From assembly GCF_003480915.1 (NCBI RefSeq), contig NZ_QUKD01000015.1, positions 365-64,364 on the forward strand: 64,000 nt of DNA. The letters run 5' to 3'. Position 1 is the first letter of the stretch. Each line of letters begins with the position of its first letter. The translations under genes and the position numbers were made by a program. Shown here in pieces: positions 25,699 to 34,627 of this stretch. Source of the stretch: Parabacteroides sp. TM07-1AC. Its GTDB lineage: Bacteria > Bacteroidota > Bacteroidia > Bacteroidales > Tannerellaceae. The notes beneath the pieces were generated by a model. It was not told where the DNA came from. It made no database searches and worked only from the letters and a program-made list of their open reading frames with translations.

Positions 25699-27384
25699 TT
25701 ACCAACCTGTATTCTGTGTCATATTCTTGTTATTCCGTAATTCGACTGCGGGGATCGGCCACAGGTAATATTGCGGATAAGTAAGATATTTTGTCTGCAT
25801 TAGGATCGATTCCTGTCCGAATGTTTCACGGCGATATCCGTAAAATTCAGCACCATACGGCATTGTCCGCTCATATTCATGCCAGCGTTTGTAATCCCAT
25901 ACCAGTACATGTTCGGCCATCAGCTCGATTTTCCGCTCATGCTTGATGATCTCCAGCATCTCGTTTTTATCGGAGCAGGCGATAGCAGGCATGTCGACTC
26001 TTTCTCTGACCATATTGACATATTTGACGGCTTCAGCCGTTTTGCCGGTTTCATTCAGTGCTTCGGCATATAGCAGGAGCATGTCGGAATAGCGTACGAG
26101 CGGGTAGTTGTTGTCGCTGTTTCCGTAATAGTAAACCGGGTTGAAATTTGTCGGGTCTACCAGCTTTTTAAAGAAATAACAGTCGTTTTCCCAGTCGGGA
26201 GCAAAGCTACGGTTGGCAGCTGCCCAATATTCACCGGGCTTTTGTAAAACCCCGTTATCGTCTTTATAGATATTGGCATTGAAGAAAGTCGCATTGAGGC
26301 GCGGATCTCTGTCCTTAAATTCCTGTTGAGGGTCATAGTCCGGACATTTACCTTCCAGCGGACTTCTCTGCATTTTGGTATTCCTGTATTCGTTCATCTC
26401 CTTGAAACTGATACCATGTGCCTGGAAGCCATGTTTACATTCATACATATCGATGTAATTCTGTTGTGCCTGCTGACCTTTCCAGCCAGGTCCGGCAAAT
26501 GAGGTACTGATATTGTTGGGATGTTTGTCTTTCATGAACTGGTAAGAGAAAATGACTTCCTTGTTATCCGTTCCTTCATTGGCTGCCCAAAATATTTGGG
26601 TAAAGTTCTCTACCGGGTCCGCATCTTTCTTGAAAAGTTCGTATTTACCGCTTTTAACAATTTCCTTTAAAGCATCGGCGGCAACCTGATAATAGTCTTG
26701 CTTTCCATAAAATCCGGCGTAATGCATGGCGGCTCTGGCTTTATAGGCGTAGGCAACATATTTATCAATACGTCCGTGGGCTCCGTCCGACTGTTCTTCC
26801 GGTAATTCGCTGATAGCCTTGTCCAGTTCATTGATGATAAACTCCATGATCTGGTCGGTTGCATCCCGTGCCGGCCATTCGTCGGCAGAAAGTGTTTGGG
26901 TGATCAGCGGGACATCGCCGAAACCTTGTACGAGACGAAGATACAGGAATGCACGTATGACGCGTGCCTGACCACAATAATCGTTGTATGTCTTCTCTGC
27001 CAGCTGGTCTTTTACTTTTTCTACATTCTCAAAGAAGAAGTTGCAGTTACGGATGAATTTGTATTTCTTTTTCCAAAAATCGGCCACCCAACCATTGTCA
27101 GCTGTCAGTGTTCCGGTATTGAATGCATTAAAGCCGAACTCCCAGGGAGCTTTCAAGTACATCAGATCCGTACATAAATCCATGTAGGGAGCACCTCCGG
27201 GTTTAAATTCCCCGCTTCCGTCAAGCTCATAAAAGCATTCGTATAAACCATTTACGGCATATTCGGCATCACTTCCTTTTTGCCAGTAAGATGATTCAGA
27301 CAAAGTAGTAAGAGGCCCTTTGTTCAGAAAATCGTCGCAGGAAGCCAGCAATATAACGAAGAAGAATAAAAATAATCTTTTCAT
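25699..27384 (-). CDS. SusD/RagB family glycan-binding lipoprotein
   Basis: The 561-residue lipoprotein starts MKRLFLFFFVILLASC (Cys16) and continues DDFLNKGPLTTLSESSYW, the SusD opening. A helical TPR core with NGLYECFYEL and RAFLYLRLVQGFGDVPLIT follows. The C-terminal RagB/SusD part has RYSDMLLLYAEALNE, NMVRERVDMP and HERKIELMAEHVLVWDYKRW, all family hallmarks. It caps the SusC barrel and delivers oligosaccharide. ATG 27384 is chosen over 27396 because the signal peptide begins there. Confidence 0.95.
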   Translation of the reverse strand: MKRLFLFFFVILLASCDDFLNKGPLTTLSESSYWQKGSDAEYAVNGLYECFYELDGSGEFKPGGAPYMDLCTDLMYLKAPWEFGFNAFNTGTLTADNGWVADFWKKKYKFIRNCNFFFENVEKVKDQLAEKTYNDYCGQARVIRAFLYLRLVQGFGDVPLITQTLSADEWPARDATDQIMEFIINELDKAISELPEEQSDGAHGRIDKYVAYAYKARAAMHYAGFYGKQDYYQVAADALKEIVKSGKYELFKKDADPVENFTQIFWAANEGTDNKEVIFSYQFMKDKHPNNISTSFAGPGWKGQQAQQNYIDMYECKHGFQAHGISFKEMNEYRNTKMQRSPLEGKCPDYDPQQEFKDRDPRLNATFFNANIYKDDNGVLQKPGEYWAAANRSFAPDWENDCYFFKKLVDPTNFNPVYYYGNSDNNYPLVRYSDMLLLYAEALNETGKTAEAVKYVNMVRERVDMPAIACSDKNEMLEIIKHERKIELMAEHVLVWDYKRWHEYERTMPYGAEFYGYRRETFGQESILMQTKYLTYPQYYLWPIPAVELRNNKNMTQNTGW

Positions 27385-27396
27385 GACTTGTACCAA

Positions 27397-30300
27397 TTAG
27401 AAATTAACATTAAGTCCTATCGAATAAACTCTCAGAGTCGGATAGATATCCGGTTTCATATCTCCTTCCGGATCGTATCCGTCTAGAAAATCGGGAGCAA
27501 TGGTAAACAGGTTGGTACCTGATACATACAGGCGCAATGTCTTTACCCGTATTTTAGAGGTGAAAGATTGCGGGAAGTTATATCCGATCTGTAAGTTTTT
27601 CAACTTTATATAAGATGCACTCTTTACCCAAAAGCTTGACATCGGATCGGTGTTGTGGCTGTATTCTTTCCGTAAACGAGGGTACAGGGCATCTGCATTC
27701 CGATTCTCTTCCGTCCAGCGATCCAGCTGGTTGGCATCAGGCGACCAGAAATTGTGGAAAGAGGTTCGGGTATTGCCGGATATCTGTTTATCCACATTAA
27801 AGGCTCCCTGGAAGAATACTTGCAGGTCGAATCCTTTATAGCCGAGTCCAAGATTCAAACCGAAACTGTTCTTTGTATTCCAGTTGCCTAGTTTTACGTT
27901 ATCCAGGTAATCCAGTCGACCGTCTCCGTTCTGATCTTTATACATCAGGTCTCCAAGGGCTATCTGCGGAGCTACGTTTTCCAGTTTTTTGTATTCGTCC
28001 AGTGTTTTTTCGTCGTTGATGATACCGAGACACTCGTATCCGTAATAGTTACCGAGTTCCTCGCCTGGACGATATTCCGTACTGAATGCGGTTGCACGGT
28101 CTTTCAGGTCGATCACCCAGCTGTTCCAGCCTGTCAGTGAGAAGCGGGCGCTGTAGGTGAGGTCTTTCGTGAAATTACCGTTTGTTCCGACTGATAAATC
28201 AAATCCGTGACTGCCTATCTTGCCGGCGTTGACCGTTAGGTTAGCATCCGGTGCACCGATCGTTGTGGAAATAGGGACTGTTAGTAATACATCGTCTGTA
28301 TTTTTCTTCCATAAGTCGATTTCAAACGTATATTTACCGTTTAGGAAGCTACCGTCCAAGCCTAGATTGTAGGAAGTGGTCGTTTCCCAGGTCAAATCTT
28401 TGTTGGCAAATTTTGCTGGTCGGGTTCCAAATACCAGTTTATCGTCGAAATTGTAATAAGCTCCGGATTCAACGCCAGGGAACCATAGGTACAGTCCTAC
28501 TTTCTCTGCGTTACCTAACTGTCCCCATGAAAGACGGACTTTCAGATTGTCGATAAAGTCGTATTTACTCAGGAAACTTTCCTTACTGATATTCCATCCT
28601 AGAGAGAAAGAAGGGAATAATCCCCATTGTTTGCCTGGTGCGAAACGGGAAGAACCGTCGTAACGCAGGTTCGCTTCGAACAGATATTTGTTCATAAAAG
28701 TATAATTGGCACGACCGAAGAAAGAGACGAACGACCATTGGTCGGCTCCACCTTCATTGGTCTGGGTAGAAGCGTCGCCGGCATTCAGTTCCCATAGAGA
28801 ATCATTGATAAAATTCTTTCTATAGCCTTTTATAAAGTCGCTGCGCAAGTTCTCCTGTGAGTAACCTCCCAGTATTTTGAAGAAATGGTCATGAATCGTC
28901 TTTTCATACGTTGCTGTTAATTGCAGATCGTATTTCATTTCTTTATCCCAGTTCTCCTGTAAAGAGGCTGGTCCTGACTGGGCTATCTCCTGTTTTAACG
29001 GGTCCCAAGAGGTCCAGCTACGGCTGTAGCTCTGGCTGTCCGACCATGAATAGCGGTAACTTCCCATCGCTTTGAGCGTCAGACCGCTTATGGGCTGGTA
29101 TTGCAGGCTGGCCATTGTGTTCAATGTGTTCCAGTAGGTTTCTACCGGACCATATTCATTGATACTTTTTACCGGGTTACCGGTATCCCAAAGGTAACGT
29201 CCGTCTGCAAAGATCATGCTTCCCCAATTTCCGTCGGAATATTTTTCCTGTGCTGTGCTGGATGCAGCCAATACATTTGAAAATGTTCCCGACAGACCTC
29301 CGTTATCTTTATGGGTACGGATATAGTTCGACATGAACTGGAATTGTATTTTCTTGGTAATGTCGCTGGTGATGTTGGCACGCAGGTTCATACGGTCGTA
29401 ATTGTCTATTTTACGGACCATCCCTTTTTGATCGACATATTCGCCGGAGACATAATAACGACCTAGTTTTCCGTTACCACTAACACTTAGATGGTTGGTA
29501 AAGATCGGGGCAACTTTCAGTAAAGTACGGTCTTTCCAGTTTGTATTCCCGTGGAAGTCGTCTGTCTGTCCATTCTTGAACATTTCCAGGTCTGTGTCAC
29601 TATAGACATTACTTTTACCGTCATTCCGGTGTACTTCATTGACCAGGGTGGCGTATTCGTAAGCACTCAGTGTCTTTGGAAATTGTGCCAGTGTTTGGAG
29701 ACCGACGTAACTGTCGAACTGGATCATCGGCTTGTCATCATCGATACGTCCTTGTTTGGTGGTTACCAGAATAACACCGTTGGCAGCTCTGGCTCCATAG
29801 ATGGCAGAAGCAGCTGCATCCTTCAACACGGAGATTGACTCGATATCGAAAGTCGACAGATGCGACAGGGTTCCTGATGGGCTGCCGTCTATAAGAATTA
29901 GAGGTTCGGTTCCTCCATCGATTGTTCCCAATCCGCGGATCAACAGAGAGGCTGCCTTATCCGGTTCACCGGAACTTTCATTGATGGTCAAACCCGCAAC
30001 TCGTCCTTGTAGTGCTGAATAGATACTTGGGCGCGGAATATTTTGCAATTCCTTGGTATTGACATTGGTCACAGCGGCAGTCATACTGGATTTTCGTTGG
30101 GTTCCATAACCTACAACGATAACTTCATCAAGCTTACCCATGCTTTCCTGCAGTTGAATAGAGACTGATGTTTGGTTGCCGATGGGGACTTCCTGCGATG
30201 TATATCCGATATAGGAGATTAGAAGTGTTGCGTTAGCTGGTAGGGAAAGAGAGAATTTACCGTCCAGGTCTGTTATTGTCCCGTTAGTAGTACCTTTTTC

Positions 30301-30768
30301 TACGACATTTGCTCCGATAATCGGATCACCGTTCGGATCGCTGACGGTTCCTGTTATTTTCTTTTGGGATTGCTGCAGAATTGAGGGTTGCGTTCCTTTA
30401 CTCTGTTTCGACAAGATGATGTAGTTGTTTTCAAATTCATATTTTACATCTGTATTTTTAAAAACATTACTTAAAAGCTCTGTGACTTTACTGGTCCCGG
30501 CTTTTATATTTGCGACTCTCTCTGTTTCGATTTCCCGGTTGCTGTATACAACCAGGTACTCAGTCTGTTCTTCTATCGCTTTCAGAAATTGTCCGACGGT
30601 GATATTCCCTGATGCAATCTTTATTGTAACATTTTGTGCATTAGAGTTTATGGACATAAGCTGAAATGTACAGACAAATAATAGAAATAAGGAAATTTTC
30701 ATGATTTTAGACCATTTGTTATGGTTTATTCTAAATAACAATAGTGCTAACAAAGGATTTCTTTTCAT
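27397..30768 (-). CDS. SusC/RagA family TonB-dependent transporter with STN domain
   Basis: The 1123-residue outer-membrane importer has an extended SusC-type N-terminus with signal (MKISLFLLFVCTFQLMSINSNAQ), an STN domain at about 48-105 (GQFLKAIEEQTEYLVVYSN), the carboxypeptidase-regulatory-like sandwich (ITGTVSDPNGDPIIGANVV), the TonB box region and plug (DEVIVVGYGTQRKSSMTAAV, SISVLKDAAASAIYGARAANGVILVTTK), and a barrel ending YSIGLNVNF. The STN domain couples it to the FecR/sigma pair encoded upstream at 30908-32519. It is 12 bases upstream of susD. Confidence 0.96.
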   Translation of the reverse strand: MKRNPLLALLLFRINHNKWSKIMKISLFLLFVCTFQLMSINSNAQNVTIKIASGNITVGQFLKAIEEQTEYLVVYSNREIETERVANIKAGTSKVTELLSNVFKNTDVKYEFENNYIILSKQSKGTQPSILQQSQKKITGTVSDPNGDPIIGANVVEKGTTNGTITDLDGKFSLSLPANATLLISYIGYTSQEVPIGNQTSVSIQLQESMGKLDEVIVVGYGTQRKSSMTAAVTNVNTKELQNIPRPSIYSALQGRVAGLTINESSGEPDKAASLLIRGLGTIDGGTEPLILIDGSPSGTLSHLSTFDIESISVLKDAAASAIYGARAANGVILVTTKQGRIDDDKPMIQFDSYVGLQTLAQFPKTLSAYEYATLVNEVHRNDGKSNVYSDTDLEMFKNGQTDDFHGNTNWKDRTLLKVAPIFTNHLSVSGNGKLGRYYVSGEYVDQKGMVRKIDNYDRMNLRANITSDITKKIQFQFMSNYIRTHKDNGGLSGTFSNVLAASSTAQEKYSDGNWGSMIFADGRYLWDTGNPVKSINEYGPVETYWNTLNTMASLQYQPISGLTLKAMGSYRYSWSDSQSYSRSWTSWDPLKQEIAQSGPASLQENWDKEMKYDLQLTATYEKTIHDHFFKILGGYSQENLRSDFIKGYRKNFINDSLWELNAGDASTQTNEGGADQWSFVSFFGRANYTFMNKYLFEANLRYDGSSRFAPGKQWGLFPSFSLGWNISKESFLSKYDFIDNLKVRLSWGQLGNAEKVGLYLWFPGVESGAYYNFDDKLVFGTRPAKFANKDLTWETTTSYNLGLDGSFLNGKYTFEIDLWKKNTDDVLLTVPISTTIGAPDANLTVNAGKIGSHGFDLSVGTNGNFTKDLTYSARFSLTGWNSWVIDLKDRATAFSTEYRPGEELGNYYGYECLGIINDEKTLDEYKKLENVAPQIALGDLMYKDQNGDGRLDYLDNVKLGNWNTKNSFGLNLGLGYKGFDLQVFFQGAFNVDKQISGNTRTSFHNFWSPDANQLDRWTEENRNADALYPRLRKEYSHNTDPMSSFWVKSASYIKLKNLQIGYNFPQSFTSKIRVKTLRLYVSGTNLFTIAPDFLDGYDPEGDMKPDIYPTLRVYSIGLNVNF

Positions 30769-30907
30769 ATCTTTGCTCTGTTAAGTGAATACTAAAATTA
30801 AAACTCGTGTTTGCTTTTCGCAACCGGCGGGTGCTGCTACACTTGCCAGTTTTTCATTTGTCATTTCTTCATAGGCATTCTTTTTAATTGTTTATACTAT
30901 TTACTTG

Positions 30908-31879
30908 TCACCTGGAAATTATAATTGTATTCTTTTCCGGTTCTTTCTTTATTTTGAATTTATGTATTTTTTGGATGATTCGTAGAATCTCATCGACTCC
31001 GTCCAGCTGACGGAATTTACCGGTATATTCCCTGGCTTCCAAAGAAGTGTCGCTGACTATGATGTTTATGTCGTAATACAGTTCCAATCTTTTTGCTATG
31101 TCTCCGAAAGGTTCGTTTTCAAAATTGTATATTCCATCTTTCCAGAGAAAGTCTGACGGGTTCTTTATTTTTTGAACCCGCATGACACCATTTTGGTAAT
31201 AGACCTGTTCATTTGGATTTAATCTGATATTTTGTGTTTCTTTTTCCGGTTCATAAACAAGAATGGAGCCTTCTATTAAACTAGCACACACATAATTTGT
31301 TTTCGGATAACAGTAGACATTGAATTTAGTCCCTACAGCCTTGATGTCTATCCCTTTTGTAGATACTATGAATGGCTTGTCCCTATCTTTGGCGATATCA
31401 AAGAATGCTTCTCCTATAAGAGTGACTCTTCTTTCTTTCCCTTTGAATTCAGCCGGGTACAGAAGGGTTGATCCGGCATTTAACCAGACATCTGTCCCGT
31501 CATTCAATGTGACACAAGCCCTTTGTCCTGAAGGTACATATAATTTATTGGGATTGACGGAGGATAGCGATTCATTGTAGTAGTAGGAACCGAACCAGCT
31601 TCCAGTAAGCATACATATAATTACGGCGGCGTAGCTGGCATACCGTAAAATTGTTTTTCGTATTATATGTTTTTTCTTATAATGTCGGAATTTCTTGTAG
31701 AAGCTGATGCCTGCTTTTTCGTCATCTTTTTGGGGTGTGATACTGAACAATGCGTGTAAGTTCTGCAGTTGGATAAAATCTTTTTTTAGTGATTCATTCT
31801 CTTTTACCGCACGCAAAAGCTCTAACCGTTCATACGAAGTCAGTTCTCCCTGGAAATATTTCTTTATTTGTTCGTTCAT
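30908..31879 (-). CDS. FecR-type anti-sigma factor of the left glycan locus
   Basis: The 323-residue protein has a cytosolic helical N-terminus (about 1-70), a transmembrane helix at about 80-98 (YASYAAVIICMLTGSWFGSYY), then the FecR domain (CVTLNDGTDVWLNAGSTLLYP, GEAFFDIAKDRDKPFIV, VGTKFNVYCY). The C-terminal part is FGDIAKRLELYYDINIIV. It would sense the STN domain of the SusC encoded just downstream and control the sigma encoded just upstream. Confidence 0.92.
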   Translation of the reverse strand: MNEQIKKYFQGELTSYERLELLRAVKENESLKKDFIQLQNLHALFSITPQKDDEKAGISFYKKFRHYKKKHIIRKTILRYASYAAVIICMLTGSWFGSYYYNESLSSVNPNKLYVPSGQRACVTLNDGTDVWLNAGSTLLYPAEFKGKERRVTLIGEAFFDIAKDRDKPFIVSTKGIDIKAVGTKFNVYCYPKTNYVCASLIEGSILVYEPEKETQNIRLNPNEQVYYQNGVMRVQKIKNPSDFLWKDGIYNFENEPFGDIAKRLELYYDINIIVSDTSLEAREYTGKFRQLDGVDEILRIIQKIHKFKIKKEPEKNTIIISR

Positions 31880-31964
31880 TTTCTGCTGATATATAAGAAA
31901 ACGGGCGAGCTAAATATTTCCGCTAAAAGAAAATTTGATTTTTTGTTATTTCCTGATTACAACT

Positions 31965-32519
31965 TTATAAACTGCAAAGAAAAAGTAGTAAGGGAAAGTA
32001 GTCTTTCAACTCTTCCCGTAACTTTTTATAAGCGATGCCGATTTGAGTTTCAACAGTGTTGACAGAAATGTTTAATTCCAGGGCAACCTCTTTCTGCTTT
32101 TTCCCTTCAATCTTGCTTTTGATAAAGATTTCCCGACATCTTTCCGGCAGTGAAAGAATGGCATTATTCAGAATGGTTTCGATATCTTTTTCATTAAACA
32201 TATTATGGTCAAATATTTCCAATGAGTCGAACTTCATCTGCATGGTCAGCCGATATTCTTCTTTGAGCTGGTCTGAAGTTTCTCTTACGACTATTTTATG
32301 GCGCAGATAATCGATACACTTGTTTTTTATTGCAGTGAAAAGAAATGCCAGAATATTTATGTGATAGGAAAGGACCTCTCTGTGTTCCCAAGCCTCCATA
32401 AAAACATCATGGACAATGTTTTCCGCATCTTCTTCCGATTGAATATATTCCAGGGCAAATCGTTTCATTTTTGGGGAATAGGTGATGTATAGCTGCTCAA
32501 AGTTCAATTGATTTTCCAT
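31965..32519 (-). CDS. ECF RNA polymerase sigma factor of the left glycan locus
   Basis: The 184-residue sigma has region 2 (ITYSPKMKRFALEYIQSEEDAENIVHDVFMEAWEHREVL) and region 4 (LPERCREIFIKSKIEGKKQKEVALELNISVNTVETQIGIAYKKL), the FecI-like class found at the head of Bacteroidota glycan loci. It is followed by FecR, SusC, SusD, lipoprotein and two enzymes, all on the minus strand. It is divergent from the DUF6249-like gene at 32670. Confidence 0.93.
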   Translation of the reverse strand: MENQLNFEQLYITYSPKMKRFALEYIQSEEDAENIVHDVFMEAWEHREVLSYHINILAFLFTAIKNKCIDYLRHKIVVRETSDQLKEEYRLTMQMKFDSLEIFDHNMFNEKDIETILNNAILSLPERCREIFIKSKIEGKKQKEVALELNISVNTVETQIGIAYKKLREELKDYFPLLLFLCSL

Positions 32520-32600
32520 TTTTATCGTATTATCTGCTTTTCCGTATGCAAATTTAAATAAATATCTTTATGAATATGTATTTCTTTTTTCTTCTCAGAC

Positions 32601-32626
32601 TGTAACCTTTTTTTCTTTACTGCGTC
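32601..32626 (+). promoter_or_regulatory. ECF-type promoter of the DUF6249-like gene
   Basis: TGTAACC at 32601-32607 and CGTC at 32623-32626 are spaced by 15 bases. The motif pair and spacing equal those before the sigma gene at 20087. The gene starts 43 bases downstream. Confidence 0.65.
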
Positions 32627-32669
32627 AAACTAGTAAACGAAATTAATTAACAACTAAAAAATTACAGTT

Positions 32670-33059
32670 ATGATGAATTTTATAATGATTCCGCTTATTA
32701 TCGGAATAATTTGTGCCGGTATTTATGGTTTGTTTGAATTGTTTGTACGGAAGAAAGAACGTTTGGCTATTATTGAGAAGATAGGAGATAAGCTGGAACC
32801 TTCTGCCTTTGATGCTAAAATAGGTTTGCCCCGTTTGAGTACTAATTTATCTTTTAGCTCGTTAAAAGCTGGCTGCCTGTTGGTTGGAATCGGCTTGGGT
32901 ATATTGTTCGGATTCTTCTTGTCGATATCTACGGTGGCATGTGATAATTATGAAATGCGAAGTGCTGTGTATGGAGCATCGGTCCTGCTATTTGGCGGTC
33001 TCGGACTAATTGTTGCTTTTATTTTAGAAATGAAACTTTCGAAGGACAAAGATAAATAA
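32670..33059 (+). CDS. DUF6249-like small membrane protein
   Basis: The 129-residue inner-membrane protein has helices at about 4-23 (FIMIPLIIGIICAGIYGLFE), 67-87 (AGCLLVGIGLGILFGFFLSIS) and 101-121 (YGASVLLFGGLGLIVAFILEM). A basic cytosolic loop (RKKERLAIIEKIGDKLE) and a lysine-rich tail complete it. It resembles DUF6249 proteins, which in Bacteroidota often neighbour RpoE-like ECF sigma genes. Its promoter matches that of the sigma at 19530-20087, so it is probably a target of that sigma rather than of the divergent FecI-type gene next to it. Function is unknown; an envelope-stress role is inferred. Confidence 0.65.
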   Translation: MMNFIMIPLIIGIICAGIYGLFELFVRKKERLAIIEKIGDKLEPSAFDAKIGLPRLSTNLSFSSLKAGCLLVGIGLGILFGFFLSISTVACDNYEMRSAVYGASVLLFGGLGLIVAFILEMKLSKDKDK

Positions 33060-33124
33060 TTTAGGGAGTTGCAATCAATTGTTTACTTTTGATAAATTAT
33101 TCATCCTTGATCTGAGTGATTATG

Positions 33125-33172
33125 AAGAAATAGTAGAGAATAACATTTATCTGCTATTCTCTACTATTTCTT
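33125..33172. terminator. Bidirectional terminator between convergent genes
   Basis: GAAATAGTAGAGAATA and TATTCTCTACTATTTC form a 16-bp stem with a loop of about 12 bases. It separates the DUF6249-like gene from the convergent CBM9-like gene. Confidence 0.8.
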
Positions 33173-33193
33173 ATTTGATAATCATAGTCTCTT

Positions 33194-33835
33194 TTATAAG
33201 TAAATCTCCCCGAAAAACTCCGGACGATGGAAATTCGGTGCCGAAACATCGATCGGACTCCAACTTACGAAATGCGGAAATTCTGTATCGTCTGCGCATT
33301 TATAGAAGTTACCCAGTATTTTTTCCGGCAGGTTATTCGGATCGAGCCCCATCAGCTGGAATGGGATGGCAACTACCAGTTCCCAGGAGTATACCCCTTT
33401 CTTCTCGGCAAACGGTTTGTGCTCCAATGTGGAATATCTGCGGATGGATGCATACTCGTCGGAGTTCAGCGATCTTTTGATATCGCGTGATTGGCGGCGT
33501 GCTGCATCACAGGTGCCGATACAATTGAATTCAAAATTCATATAGTTGTGATCTTCTATGGTTTTCATAAAAAACTCTACACAACTATCGGTATAAACAG
33601 GTGATCCGTCTGTGCTGTGTACAGCTTTCAGGGAATTGCCTTTTACAAAATAACGAATATATAAATTCGTGTCTGTTCGAGCAATATCAAAGGCTACAAT
33701 TGGTTTGTAAGGATATTCTTCCCAATTGATCACATCGATATACTCTCGCTGGGCCTTACTCTCCAGCAGATATCCTGCGGATGATAAATCCAGTACATCC
33801 AGCGTCACTAAATACGGTACTTTAAGCTTCTTCAT
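33194..33835 (-). CDS. Carbohydrate-binding family 9-like protein
   Basis: The 213-residue protein resembles the CBM9-like family (DOMON-type beta-sandwich) common in Bacteroidota. Family-like segments include YKPIVAFDIARTDTNLYIRYFVKG, YTDSCVEFFMKT (aromatic and acidic residues), NFEFNCIGTCDAARR and a C-terminal FHRPEFFGEIYL. No signal peptide is present, so it seems cytosolic; ligand and function are unknown. Its ATG follows the LysE stop by one base, so the two genes are an operon that is separate from the flanking glycan loci. Confidence 0.75.
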   Translation of the reverse strand: MKKLKVPYLVTLDVLDLSSAGYLLESKAQREYIDVINWEEYPYKPIVAFDIARTDTNLYIRYFVKGNSLKAVHSTDGSPVYTDSCVEFFMKTIEDHNYMNFEFNCIGTCDAARRQSRDIKRSLNSDEYASIRRYSTLEHKPFAEKKGVYSWELVVAIPFQLMGLDPNNLPEKILGNFYKCADDTEFPHFVSWSPIDVSAPNFHRPEFFGEIYL

Positions 33836-33836
33836 G

Positions 33837-34496
33837 TTAATTATAGATTTGGAGCAACGGCAAATGGAAATATGAGGTGAGGAGCACGGATAATACTCCT
33901 ACAATAGCCAAAACAATGATGATTGTCCCTACAATCCGATTCAATAACCATATTCCTCGTACATTAAACCATTTTTTCAATTTGGCAACTATATATGTGA
34001 TTCCGAACCACCATAAGACGGCACCTACACCAATGCATGCAATCCCCCCCAATAACATCCAAACGGAATGATCTGGTAGCACAAATCCAAAGCGTGCAAA
34101 CAAGCCTATATATAGAAGCACGATTAAAACGTTGCTAAAGGTAAGAAGAAAAGCTGTAATAAAATCCTGTGTGAACGATAACTTTTTTTCACGTTGCTTT
34201 TTTAAGTTTTTTACAGGATTGGATTGGTATATATAGTAACCGAAAAGTCCTAAGACAATACTGCCCATTAGCTGGAGAGGAGCCTGGTTGGCTTCTACGA
34301 AGTTAACGACAACTCCCATGCCCAAACAGGTAAGAGTTGCGTATATGACATCTGATAGGGCTGCTCCCAGACCGGTAACGAATCCGTGCCAGCGTCCTTT
34401 ATTCAATGTTCTTTGTATACACAGCATTCCGATCGGACCCATAGGGGCTGATACGAGTATGCCTATCACAATTCCTTTACTAATAAGTCCCAGCAT
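33837..34496 (-). CDS. LysE/RhtB family amino-acid exporter
   Basis: The 219-residue inner-membrane protein has about six hydrophobic helices. The family N-terminus is GIVIGILVSAPMGPIGMLCIQRTLNKGRWHGFVTGLGAALSDVIYA, where the SxPxGP and GxGAxxxD patterns mark LysE exporters. The substrate cannot be told from sequence. A -7 box TATCTTTG lies on this strand at 34525-34532. It is co-transcribed with the CBM9-like gene. Confidence 0.88.
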   Translation of the reverse strand: MLGLISKGIVIGILVSAPMGPIGMLCIQRTLNKGRWHGFVTGLGAALSDVIYATLTCLGMGVVVNFVEANQAPLQLMGSIVLGLFGYYIYQSNPVKNLKKQREKKLSFTQDFITAFLLTFSNVLIVLLYIGLFARFGFVLPDHSVWMLLGGIACIGVGAVLWWFGITYIVAKLKKWFNVRGIWLLNRIVGTIIIVLAIVGVLSVLLTSYFHLPLLQIYN

Positions 34497-34524
34497 TATC
34501 TTTTATTTTCTGCCCAATTGACTG

Positions 34525-34532
34525 CAAAGATA
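34525..34532 (-). promoter_or_regulatory. -7 box of the LysE/CBM9-like operon
   Basis: On the minus strand this reads TATCTTTG, 28 bases before the ATG at 34496. No matching -33 element is seen. Confidence 0.45.
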
Positions 34533-34569
34533 GTGTCTATTCGTTGATAAAAAAAGGTAAAAACATAAA

Positions 34570-34599
34570 AATGGTCTGGAACAAAAGTCCCAGACCATT
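34570..34599 (-). terminator. Terminator after the right glycan locus
   Basis: AATGGTCTGG and CCAGACCATT form a perfect 10-bp stem with a 10-base loop. On the minus strand it is followed by TTTTATG, just past the sulfatase stop. Confidence 0.75.
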
Positions 34600-34627
34600 G
34601 ATTTATAATTTGACCGGGTTATCCGGA

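Noticed and set aside
33079..33480. 133-codon plus-strand frame
   Set aside because: It crosses a terminator hairpin and is antisense to the well-supported CBM9-like gene.
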